Positions 49,846 to 60,342 of a DNA stretch of 64,000 nucleotides are shown one piece after another. Positions within the stretch are counted from its first letter, which is position 1. Each line of letters opens with the position of its first letter. The notes beneath the pieces are model-generated. The model worked only from the letters and a program-made list of their open reading frames with translations, had not been told where the DNA came from and did no database searches. The stretch lies in NCBI GenBank assembly GCA_963932465.1, contig OZ010788.1, positions 195,922,559 to 195,986,558 of the forward strand, given 5' to 3'. The DNA is from Maratus speciosus (lineage: Eukaryota; Arthropoda; Arachnida; Araneae; Salticidae). The position numbers were made by a program, and so were the translations under genes.

Positions 49846-49964
49846 AGATTTCCTTACAGACAAGCTCACAAACTGTTATGAATATTAGGATGTGATTGGA
49901 GAAGCTGAGTTCTGAAAGCACCGTAGGAAAACGGTTTCACCAAAGGCACACTCTAAATTAAAAT

Positions 49965-50085
49965 GTCTGAAATTCAGACACTTAAGTGTCTGAAATGGAG
50001 TGTTCAATTTTCAGACATTTTAAAATGTCTGAATTTTTTCAGACACTTTTTGCGTCTGAATTTCAGACACTTCAAACGTCTGAAT
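49965..50085. repeat. Cluster of short palindromes, GTCTGAA/TTCAGAC type
   Basis: At least four interleaved inverted repeats occur in about 120 bp, including the perfect 18 bp palindrome CAGACACTTAAGTGTCTG (49975-49992) and a perfect 24 bp palindrome at 50010-50033 centred on TTTTAAAA. The heptamer GTCTGAA or its inverse appears about nine times. Confidence 0.85.
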
Positions 50086-50384
50086 CGCATCCATTTTTTT
50101 GTAAGCATCATACGTAGCCATGTTTGACCACGTTGAATCCTGGAAAAATATTTGGCTGTGGTCCTGCCCCTCCCCCCCCCCCCAAATACAGCCTGATTTT
50201 TTTGGTGCTCTCAGTTTTGGTATACAATTTTCGTTACGTTGATAATTTAAATCTTTTACGACATTGTACTGATTATAATCAATATCTTGAACTTCAGGAG
50301 TAGAACAAGATTAAAAAACAAAAAATATTTATCTAAATATTAGATTTTTTAAAATTTATTTTGTTTTTAACCTTATTTTACTTT

Positions 50385-51215
50385 AAAAGTTCAAAATATT
50401 GATTATAATCAGTACAATTTCGAAACAGATTTAAAATATAAGCTTTACAAATATTGCACATCAAATTTGGGGGCACTACAGTCGTAGGGGGACGGGGCAC
50501 TTCCCAGTTTGCCCTTCCTTTAATCAAGAAGTACTTTTGCAAAAAACGCAACCCTGCATTATAGTTGTCTAAATTGAGATGTCCGGTATTCGGGAGTATC
50601 CGTTGTGGAGGTTAATGGACATTCTCGAATAGCGAACACCTCTATTTAACGAATACTTTTTTAATCAGCAGACATACATATTTGTATATTTTTACCTCAA
50701 AAAAGTAGACATCTCCAATTATCGGACAAATTCCGCGGTCCCGAAGTGTTCGCTATTAAGGGCTTTTAAGGTACATAGATAAATATATATATATATTTTA
50801 TAATCTTGTCCTACTCTAAAAGTTCAAAATATTTATTATACTCGGTTGAATGTGGAAAAAGATTTAAAATATCAGATGTACGAAAATTGCAAAAATCCCC
50901 CCCCCCTCCACCCCCCCCCAAAAAAATGAAAATATAAAAAAATATGTTGCCACATAGGCAATTTTACATATACATCACTTGATAATCAAAACAGCCATTT
51001 AACTATGAATAATGAAAATAAATAAATAAATATTCTACTTTAATAACATTGGGGAAAAAATGACTTTGGTATTTTGTTAAATATATTTGCGTTTTTAAAC
51101 TTGTCCTACTCTAAAAGTTCAAAACTTTCATTATAATCAGTGCAAGATTTAAGATATCAGCTTTACAAAAATTCATGCAAAATCCCCCCCCCCCCAAAAA
51201 AAAAAAAAATGAAAA
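50385..51215 (+). repeat. Three degenerate units ending in poly-C
   Basis: Units near 50385, 50813 and 51103 share TAAAAGTTCAAAA, ATTATAATCAG, GATTTAAAATAT and a following C-rich tract (50909-50925 and 51185-51197). Spacing is irregular, at 290-430 bp. Confidence 0.6.
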
Positions 51216-52550
51216 TACTTATTTAAAAATTATGTTTTTAAAAAATTTATATTTCCACATGGGCAAGTTTTTATGTAGATCAGAGGGTACTCACAAAAGC
51301 TATTCAACTATCAATAAAAACAAATAAGTACATATTCTATATTAAAAACATGAGGAAAAAATAACTTATGATTTCCAAACTTCTTTCGTCTTAAATATAT
51401 ACAGTAACATCTGTCATTTTTGTATTTTTCGTATCAGTGCATATAAATAAAGTTACCACAATTTTAAATACGAAATCTAGTTAGAGGTTTTTACTTTTTC
51501 CCATTATAAATTTCAAATTACTTTTTTATTAAAAATAATAAAAAAATCAGTATTAGAGTTGATTGCAAATCAAATACATATGTATATTTTTACAGGCAGC
51601 TTCATATAATAGACCAGTCTCATTTACTTTATTTATCTTTTTTTAATCTGCGGTTTTATGCCAGGAAGTAAGAAAGCATTAGGTCATCTTTCAAAGTTTT
51701 TTTTTTCTTTACTTCCTTGTGGCCGTCATTTACTGCGAGATAAAAATTATCCATTGAAGCTAAGAACTGACATTGAATATATAATTCGTAATAAAAAAGA
51801 ACGTCATAAGTTTAAAAATATATACTTCTAGAATTAGTGGGGTTTTTTGCGAACAGATTCAAAACTAATTAAATTTCATGCAGGATTTTGTTTAGTACAA
51901 TAAATAAAATCATAAAATACACTAATTTTACTACTATAAAGAAACTTACTTGAGTTGCTGCAAGAGGTAAGAAATATTCCTCGATTTGAAATTTTAAAAA
52001 CTACCACAACCACAGTGAGGGAGAAAGACTTTCATCAGTTTAAAAGGTAATCCCATAATACATCCGACTAGCCATATTTAAAGAATGAGATGTTTCATCC
52101 TAAAAACAGGACCCGCCAGACAAAAGTTTCTTTTTTTTTGCCAGCTTCGACAGGACGAAGATGAATAACACAATATTATTGATATAAATTGATACGAGTT
52201 AACACTAAGCCCATTGCACACGCTTTGTAGAATTTCCGGGATCTTCAACCGTCGTCCACTTCTGTTCTGTGTCTATCCCGCCCTTGTATCGACGACAGCT
52301 TCTAAGAGACATTTGATGTCGAGCACACACGTCAGATGTATGTATTCAATAAATAAATAATCCTAGTTAATACGAATTAAAATCACAGTACTTCACATTT
52401 CGCAAAAAACGAATTAAAATACACGCGTACATAAAAACAAACTTTGTTTGAATTACAACGTATACCACTTCGAACGAAGACATCTAAAACGCATGCGCAA
52501 CTGGGAGTGCTAGTGCCCCCTGGTGGTTATTGCGTCGGAAGAATCAAAAC

Positions 52551-52764
52551 GTCTTAAATTAAGATACGTTTAAAGCAATGAAGTGTCTTAAAATAAGACA
52601 TTTGCGGATATTTTAGACATTATTCTCAGTTCGTTTACACCATGGTCATAGTAAGACGCTTATGTATCTTAAATTAAGACATCTATAGTGTCTTAATTTT
52701 CAGATTAAGACACTTAAGTGTCTAAAATTCTTTTTCAGTCACATATGTGTCTAAATTTAAGACG
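52551..52764. repeat. Cluster of short palindromes, GTCTTAA/TTAAGAC type
   Basis: It has the same style as the cluster at 49965 but with TTAA in place of TGAA. The perfect palindrome AGACACTTAAGTGTCT is at 52708-52723, and CTTAAATTAAGA repeats occur at 52552 and 52668. Confidence 0.8.
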
Positions 52765-52810
52765 CTTCTATTTGCAGTGGCAATAGATAAAAATAATAGC
52801 ACAGCAATGG

Positions 52811-53598
52811 ACATTGATGCACATGAGTTTTACAGTAAAGAATTATAAGAAATAGAAGAAAATTTCGGAAATTTAGTAAAGGGCTTAAATGACAATGTTC
52901 CCTATATCAAGAGACTAATGCAGCAATGCATTCCATATTTAAACTACAATTGTGCAAGGGAAAAGTTAATAATGTTTCACCTGGATATAAGAAACCGGAT
53001 GTACATGACTTGCAGAGTCAAATAGAAATAAACGAAATCCCAACTCACTTAACAAACCTTTTACTCATGCCATGAAATTCAAAGACTATTTGGGACACGC
53101 CGTCAAACTATATACGCGTACCTTAACATTCACAGCAGCTTATCTTTATGGCGTTGCATCTAATGAAAGAATCTTTAGTAAAATAAAAAATTAAAAAATA
53201 TATATTGCAAGCTACAATGAGGGATGACAGACTTGACAGCCTAATGCTTTTAAAATATGAAAGTGAAATAGGTTGGTTGGTTGTATTTATGACGGCCAGT
53301 TATCTGCACGAGGGATATGGGCCCTGGGAGGGAGTGCCCTTCGTGGGGGTCTTTCTAAGGGAACCTAACCCGTATTAACGCTTGGAAATCCAAGGTTCGA
53401 AGAAAACCACGAAAACTCCGAACGATTAGGCCGACGGGCACGATTGGGTTCGAACCCAGCACTTCCCGTCTACCAGCTTCGAGAGCAGAACCTCTCAGCC
53501 ACTGGTGGGGCGAAAGTGAAATAGGGAATTTTATTAAACTAAGTGATGTTATTAACAGGTGGGCTTCTTTGAAGACCACAAGAATTAATATTAAGTGA
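52811..53598 (+). pseudogene. hAT transposase C-terminus, broken and split by a SINE
   Basis: Pieces in two frames together resemble the C-terminal dimerisation region of hAT-type transposases. The frame from 53123 reads GVASNERIFSKIKN and hits a stop at 53192. After a frame change, 53217 onward reads MRDDRLDSLMLLKYESEI and, after the SINE, SDVINRWASLKTTRI to a stop at 53596-53598. The 'SNERxFSK-x-K' and 'RLxSLxLL-x-xE' blocks are the family hallmarks. 52811-53122 has several stops. Its position inside a hAT-ended element supports the call. Confidence 0.65.
53272..53511 (-). mobile_element. tRNA-derived SINE, 240 bp, 13 bp target duplications
   Basis: Flanked by GAAAGTGAAATAG on both sides (53259-53271 and 53512-53524). 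On the minus strand, near its 5' end, TGGCTGAGAGG fits an RNA polymerase III A box and GGTTCGAACCC is a perfect B box. The body that follows is GC-richer than the surroundings, and the 3' end is ATACAACCAACC. The 87-codon frame over this region is a shadow of the SINE. Confidence 0.88.
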
Positions 53599-54560
53599 AA
53601 ACTAGTCGGATGTGCCAATCCCCAAAATTTTTTCTACTCCATACATGTTAATGCCTCAAAATTTGCAATCACAGTGCCAAAATTAAATGACAATTCTTTG
53701 CCTATAATAACAAACTCTAAAGGTATAGATTTGTTGAAATGTGTGCATTTAAAAAGGAGATATAAGCATAGCATTTTTCAAACAAATCATTGAATTTTGG
53801 CACCCAGCCTCTTAGATGTCTGCAACCAAAATTCCTTACTCAAAGTACACAAAAGCGATAGCTTTGGACAGTATAGACCCAAGCCTAATAAGGATCTATT
53901 TATGTGGAATATGAAGTTTGACTAAATTCCGTGCATTAGTTTTTGCGATACAGCTATCGCAAAATCGTGAAATATGCTGCATAGCTGCGCCACCTGCTAT
54001 ATGATATACATAAAAAGCTAATCTGCATCAAATTATGTCAATGTTTAACAGAATATGACGTTTGATCAAATTCCGTGCAATAGTTTTTGAGATATAATTA
54101 TCGCTAAAATCATGTAAATCATGAAAAATGCCGCATAGCAGTGCCACCTGTTGGACGATTTACACCAAAAACAAATCAGCACCAATTTTTATCAAGGTAC
54201 AGTCAAACCTCGTTAACACGAACTGTTTCCGATTGCCTCGTCCAGTTGTATGTAATGTAGTTAATTTCCGATAACACGAACTACTTTTAATATGAACAAA
54301 AAAAATTTCCCTTAGAGTGTTCGCGTTAACGAGGTTCGACTGTATAAGTGAATCTCTAAAGTTTTATTAAATTTCGTGCATTAGTTCTTGTGTTAGAGCG
54401 CCCACAAAATTTGTATCACATATAGACAGACAGATATTTTCTAAAAACAGTCGAATCGTGTTCAGAACTTACTAAAACGTATAAATCAGTCTAAAACCGG
54501 AAGTCGAATTTTTTCACGAATCCAATACTTTCTTCTTGTAAAGATAGAAGAAAATAAAAA
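53598..54560 (+). mobile_element. Family C repeat, copy 2
   Basis: It starts AAACTAGTCGGATGTGCCAA and ends ACTTTCTTCTTGTAAAGATA then GAAGAAAATAAAAA, matching copy 1 at 39121-39850. Two blocks with GTGCCACCTG or GCGCCACCTG (53984-53998, 54139-54154) sit in repeated contexts (CATAGC..., 'GTGCAATAGTTTTTG'). A MITE at 54200-54342 interrupts it. Confidence 0.65.
54200..54342. mobile_element. pogo/Tigger-like MITE, 143 bp, TA target duplication
   Basis: The left end CAGTCAAACCTCGTTAACAC and, inverted, the right end CAGTCGAACCTCGTTAACGC are flanked by TA. CAGTC-AACCTCGTTAAC is the common pogo/Tigger end motif. Confidence 0.88.
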
Positions 54561-54969
54561 GTGTATTTATTTATTTAGTAAACAAAACCATAATTAGAAT
54601 TTTTATGTTTTCAGTTTCAGAATTTTTCTTTGGAAAGGAATTTTTTATGCAAAAGTATCATTATATTTATTACACACGCTGTGCATATCATTTTAGTCGA
54701 AAATTGGAGCAATTTGTTTCAAGTTGGGAAATTTTCGAATTCTCCCCCCCGAAAAAATGTCTCTGGCTACGCCCCTGGTCCAAATGATATCGCATTGATG
54801 CCTATGGTCGGATATCAACATTCTATTAATAATTTGAATAGTCGCTCGATAATTATCCAAGATATTTTCCTGTTTTTGAATTATATTTAATAATGTCCTT
54901 TGGGGGAACAAGAACAAATAACAAACCGCAATGAAACAAACAAAACAGGGTTAAAATTAATAACCAATG

Positions 54970-56200
54970 AGATTTTTTTTAGTATAATATTAAAACATTT
55001 TTTATTGGAAAAATATAGCATTTCTTCTTTCAAAAAATCTCAAATCTGAATAAATATCATAAATATAATAAAATACGTAATCAACTTTTATCAAAAAGTC
55101 AGTAACCACAGTCTTTCTTGTAACAAACAATGAAATATCATTTTCAACTTCAATTTTCATCACAAAATTCAAGTTTTAAATTTTTGCTTGATAAATGAAA
55201 AAGTATTTTTCAAGAGAAAGTAAAATAACTCTTATTTAAAGAAAGCCGAAATGCGATAGCATTGTTTATACCTCTCTTAATGTCTTTTATGGGAATCATC
55301 TAATTCTCCTCAAGGTGAGATAAAGTTTGAGGTGCTGAAGTTGATAGCATCCCATTTTCTTCCGAATTTAAGACAGAGCTTCAGAAACAGTCGTTTGAAA
55401 TGATCGTACCATTTATAAAAGCTCGCTGAATCATTTATAGGTTGTACAAAGCAACAAGTAGTTTCCCCATTCACGATAAGTATTTTCTGCTTTTAAACAT
55501 GAAAGAAAATTTCAAAAGAATGCTAAGATCATAAACTGGGGAACAGTAAAAAATGTTCTTCTTTATTGATATAATAAATGCAGTAATTTAGATGTGATAT
55601 GTATACTTAACGTATCACATCTAAATGATATTTTTGATGCTTTAATATGTTTCACAATTTTGATGGTAAAACATTTTTAGAAATTGTAATTATTTTTCCC
55701 CAACTTTGTCTAATAAAGCCTAAAACTGTTTCTTTTTATTGAATATTTTTATTTAACTCCTTAAAAAACAAAATTAATATCAATGTTTTAAAGAGAATTT
55801 TATATAAATTCGAAGCGTATTTATTGAACTTGAAATAAATATTCACTGTAATCGAATATTTCCCGCTCTTTGTTGTCGGCCCAATATTACGTTTGTAGTT
55901 TTTATCTAATTGTCAAATAACTCTATTAACTGGTTTATCTGGCTTGAATTATTTGGGAAAATGTAATCTCACTGATGTAGAATTGACATTCGTGTGCTAA
56001 CTAATATTCTATTGATAATTTGAATTATTGTTCGATGTTAACCTGAGATTTTGTTTCGTTTTCGAAATTTTGCAATATTCTTGTGGGGGCGGGATATAAT
56101 ACAGTAAAATATTGAACTTAATAATTTATATGATTGGGTGCAGTATTTTGTTTCATTTGCATCTAAAACAATTGCTATTTAAGGGGAGAACTTTGACGCC
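54970..56200 (+). repeat. Triplicated unit, copy A (family E)
   Basis: It is the first of three direct copies. The anchor GGTGCTGAAGTTGATAGCAT is at 55331-55350. The core at about 55255-55485 is the best conserved part and includes a TATA-like TTTATAAAAG (55413-55422). Downstream GTCGGCCCAATATTACGTTT and TTGAATTATTTGGGAAAATG match copy B. No frame is conserved. Confidence 0.65.
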
Positions 56201-57062
56201 CTGAAATTTAATGTTTTCTAGAGACTCTTTAAGAAATGCGAAGTTTTTATAAAAATACATTTACACCACATTATTATGCATACATCAAACTAGAAAATTG
56301 CATTTTCTTTTAAGTATATATATTTAAAATTGGCGGCAAGAACACTACAAAAAAGACGGTGAAGTGGCGGACACAAAAACCCATCGTAGCATAACCTAAA
56401 ACAATGTGTCTTAAAAAATTAACTGAGTCCAAACTTTAGGACAAAAACTAGTGCGATACGTCGCCGATTTAAAAAATATGGATTTTTAGTGAAACGACAT
56501 AAATTCAACGTAAAGTGTTAATTTAAATCACAAATTTTGTTATTTAAAGTTATACACAGATAAGCGAGACATCAATCATTCGAAAACGTTCTACATATTT
56601 CACTAAAAATATATGTGACGAGTAATTTTCAAAAACGTGAATTGGATTGACTGAAAACCGGCAAAGCTTGGAATATCGACCGATTTTGAAAAACTGTTCG
56701 AAAAAAAAATCCTTGAAGTTTTCATTACACTCACTGGGAACACACATTTTGTTGACTTAGATCTGGCACTTGTTCTTGGCTATTTATTGGCATCTAAATC
56801 CAAAAATGACCCCAGTTTTTTTCTATCACGTCAACTTTTTAAGCTGCAGGATACCCCAAAAAATCATACTTAATGTGGATACAAAGGAACAGAAAGAAAA
56901 AAGTACCAAATAAATTATACATACAAAAATTGTATAAACTTACTATAAGCTACATTGTGATCATACAAGTAGTAAAATCCTTTTACAAAACGAAAAAAGT
57001 ACATATTAAGGCAAAAGGTTTCGCTTGTAGCTTTTTAATGGAGTGTTCAATTTGTGGACAAT
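56201..57062. other. No gene recognised
   Basis: AT-rich sequence between triplicated unit A and the pseudogene. The 65- and 70-codon frames have no recognisable features. Confidence 0.4.
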
Positions 57063-57624
57063 CTCACTTGATGCTCCAAGAATAGTCAGCCATCATATGT
57101 TCACCCCATTTACCTTGACACCGTTTTTCCACGAGCTTTAAATCTTGGTGGAATCGCTCACCAATTGCCCATCACTGACTGCAGCAAGATTTTCCGGACA
57201 GAAGATATTTTAAGGTCAACACAGATGATCCATTCGGGCATGTGGATATTGCAATAAATCAATGGCTCTCTTTATGCCCTCATATTCTTTGCGCAAATAA
57301 ACTGAATGGCCTATTGGGGCTGCTCTAAATAAATTTCCATTGTGAAGAAGCACGCACTTCAAGCTCCTCTTTGAGCTATCGATAAACAGTCGCCATTCAG
57401 TTGCGGTATAGGATGGAATTCCCAACTCCTCCATTAAACCATGTACGTTATGGCAATAAAGAAATCCACCGTCACTTTGGAAGTATTGAAGAAATTCACC
57501 TTCTCTTGATCGAAAGTAGAATACCTTTGCTACCTTTTTCAAACAATTTTTTCTCGTGCAGTCTTGATGCTAAGAGTTCTGAAGCTTTTTCATTCCTACG
57601 ACTCACGCCTGATTCAGCGTAGAG
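57063..57624 (-). pseudogene. Remnant of an unnamed repetitive arthropod protein family
   Basis: The longest open piece (57542 to 57216) contains EWRLFIDSSKRSLKCVLLHN, close to a block I know from a protein family present in many copies in arthropod genomes. Upstream, in another frame, 57615 onward reads RRNEKASELLASRL. After the open piece a frame change gives IICVDLKI, then sequence is missing, then FCPENLAAVSD and, after another frame change, IGERFHQDLKLVEKRCQGKW to a stop at 57063-57065. GERFHQD and QGKW are also family blocks. It therefore has at least three frame changes and an internal deletion of what is normally a few hundred residues. Function is unknown, and its multicopy nature suggests an element-borne gene. 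Confidence 0.7.
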
Positions 57625-57934
57625 CGATCACATTAATATAGGCTGTAGAGAAAAAACTTGACGTGATAGAACAAAATTAATCGCAGTTTTGAAATCAGCA
57701 CGCTTTTTTGACTTAAAAACAGTTGAAAAATTGAAGTCAACAGAAATTGTGTTAAAAATTGTTCCCCAGTGTTATTGTTTACACGTTGTGGAGTGGTTTA
57801 TTTCTGTACCTACAAAGTTTTCCTTTCAGTTTTGATTTTCAAGTTTATAAAGAGTATTATATAATCGACGACCAAAAAATAAATAAATAAATAAAAAATA
57901 AAACATTCAGCCGGTCAAAGTGAACAACCTGTCA

Positions 57935-58169
57935 AATCCCCTTAAAATAAGATTTTATTTTGGCAATTTAAATGTACCCTTTAAAATATGATTGTATTAC
58001 TACACTTCAAATGCACCCCTTAAAATAGGATTTTATTACTGAACTTTAAAAGTACCCTTTAAAATAGAATTTTATTACTGCACTTTAAATGTATCCTTTA
58101 AAACAGGATTTTATTACTGCACTTTAAATGAAACCTTTAAAATAGAATTTTATTACTGCACTTTAAATG
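57935..58169 (+). repeat. 39 bp minisatellite, about six units
   Basis: The unit resembles AAATGTACCCTTTAAAATAG plus GATTTTATTACTGCACTTT. The first unit is the most diverged and the last three are very similar. Confidence 0.9.
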
Positions 58170-58179
58170 TCACAATACT

Positions 58180-59350
58180 CAGAAAATATTATAAATATCA
58201 TAAATAAAATATAAAATACATAATATTTGTCAGCCAATCATCTACTAATACCACTTTAGGGAAAACGAATAGTTAGTAACCATTTTTGTCTAAAAACATT
58301 TTACCATAAAATTCAGTTGTGTTTTACTAGAGAAGTGAATAAAATATTTTTCTAGAAACCGTTGAAGAACTGTTATTTAAAAAGAATCGAAATATTATAG
58401 GCTTGCTTACACCTCTCTTGATGTTTTTTACGGTAGTTTTTGTTTACACTCACATTGAGATAAATTTTGAGGTGCTGAAGTTGATAGCATCTCATTTTCT
58501 AACGGCATGAAAGCAGAACTTTCGAAATAGTCATTTTAAATGATTTTATCACTTATAAGAATTCTGTTAGTCATTGACAAAGGTAACATGTAGTTTCCCC
58601 ACTCACGATAAGCATGTACACTTTTAAGGAATGAAGGTAATTTCTAAAAGAACGATATGATCATAAATCTAAGATCATAATCTGTGTTTTTTCTTTACCA
58701 GTTTATAAAATGAAGTCGTTTAGAATTGATACGTGTACTTTACAAAGGCATTTTTCAGATTTAAATGTTCTTGCAGATTTTTTGTGAAAAATCCATAAAA
58801 ATTCTAATATCTTTTCCAAGTAAGTCTTAAGATAATTATTTTTTATTAAACATTTTAATGCATAAAATTTTAGTAAAAATATTTAACTGCATTGAAAGAA
58901 AATTAACAGTACAGTTTTATTCAGAATTACATATAAATTTAAAAGTAATTAATAAGCTCAGTATAATTATTTATGATGCCTTAAATGGTCGGATATTCAT
59001 TTCTCTTTGATGTCGGCCCAATAATATGTTTGGAGTATTTGTCAACTTCACAAATCTCTTGATTGTTTCGCTCCTATATATGCTTTGAATTATTTAGGAA
59101 AATGTAGTCAAACTCAAGATTATTTTATTTAACTAATATTGCACTAAACTGATGGGAGAACTAACCTGCTATTGACAAATACTGACTTCTTATTTGAAAA
59201 GTCGGCTTTTTTTCGTCTTAAAAATAATGCAATTCAATTATATTATTTGGAGAGAATGGTTATAATAACTCAAAAGATTAAAATAATAATCATTATAATT
59301 GTGTATTTCATTCCTTTATATTTAAAACAATTTCTATGTAAAACAAAATT
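58180..59350 (+). repeat. Triplicated unit, copy B (family E)
   Basis: The anchor GGTGCTGAAGTTGATAGCAT is at 58471-58490, 3140 bp after copy A. Its core is more diverged, with CACTTATAAGA at 58550-58560 in the TATA-like position. GTCGGCCCAATAATATGTTT at about 59013 matches copy A. The 39 bp minisatellite lies just upstream. Confidence 0.65.
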
Positions 59351-60000
59351 TTGTGACTCATTAAAACTATCACAAAAATGACAAAATATGATAAACGACA
59401 AATAAAGTACAAAATTGATATATATCAATAAATCGGTAACCCATCCCCTTTTTACAACAAATAATAACTAGTCTTCTGTGGTACAGGAACTTTTTATCAT
59501 AAACTTTAGTTTTCAAGTTTACTTGACAAAGGAAAAAATATGTATTTTTTAAGAGAATGTTTAAGAACGGCTTTTCAAAAAGAGCTGAAATGTGATAGGA
59601 TTGTTTATACTTCTCTTGGTGTCTTTTACGAGAGCCATTTAATTCTCCTCATGATGAGATAAAGTTTAAGGTGCTGAAGTTGATAGCATCCCATTTTCTT
59701 CCGAATTTAAGTCCGAGATTGTGAAAGAGTCGTTTGAAATGATCGTGCTATATATAAGAGCTCGGTGGCTCGTGGCTCATTTACAGATTGTACAAAGTAA
59801 CAAGTAGTCATTCACGATAAATATTTACAGTTTTACGAAATTAAATAAATTTTCAAAAGAATGATATGACCATAAACCACAGAGCAGACAATTCTTTTTT
59901 ATTCTCAATTAAAGGAAGTTATCTAGAAGAGATACATTGTTTAAAATGAGTACTAAAAATAAGAAAAATGTATTTATTTTCGATTTTTTTTTGTTTTCGT
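59351..60000 (+). repeat. Triplicated unit, copy C (family E, shorter)
   Basis: The anchor GGTGCTGAAGTTGATAGCAT is at 59670-59689, 1199 bp after copy B. The core matches copy A most closely. TATATATAAG is at 59749-59758. The downstream half of the unit is not clearly present. Confidence 0.65.
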
Positions 60001-60342
60001 TTTCGCATATAACAGCCCACAGTATTTAAATTTATTTTGAAAAACACGCGTGTTCGTTTTTAAGCGTATATTTCACATTTGTAAATGCGTTTATGATTTA
60101 AAAAAAAAAGTGGATCACAAGAAATATATATATTTTTTAACGAGATACATGTAATTATATACGAATTTGAAACAACAACACAAGCATAATTTGTTAAGTT
60201 TTAAAAAAAATCAACTCTAATTTTTAAAAATATTTGGACAAAATATTTCCAAATTGTACAAGCAAATGTAGCAAGAAATGTCTCTTGAAATGTCAATATG
60301 TTAAATGAAGAAATACTATATATAATACTATATTTAATGAGC

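Larger units (their letters stand above)
48812..54777 (+). mobile_element. hAT-like DNA transposon, 5966 bp, with 8 bp target duplication
   Basis: The left end CAGGGGCGTCGCCATGGGG and, inverted, the right end CAGGGGCGTAGCCAGAGAC are flanked by GTCCAAAT on both sides (48804-48811 and 54778-54785). CAGGGGCG ends with an 8 bp duplication are the hAT signature. Both sub-termini carry AGTTGGGAAATT. Near the right end is a decayed transposase C-terminus (52811-53598). The element has later guests: a SINE, a family C repeat and a MITE. It also has C-rich tandem units and two palindrome clusters. Size matches an autonomous element bloated by insertions, but the transposase is broken. Confidence 0.85.

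Noticed and set aside
53355..53618. 87-codon minus-strand frame
   Set aside because: It is produced by the SINE and its flanks.
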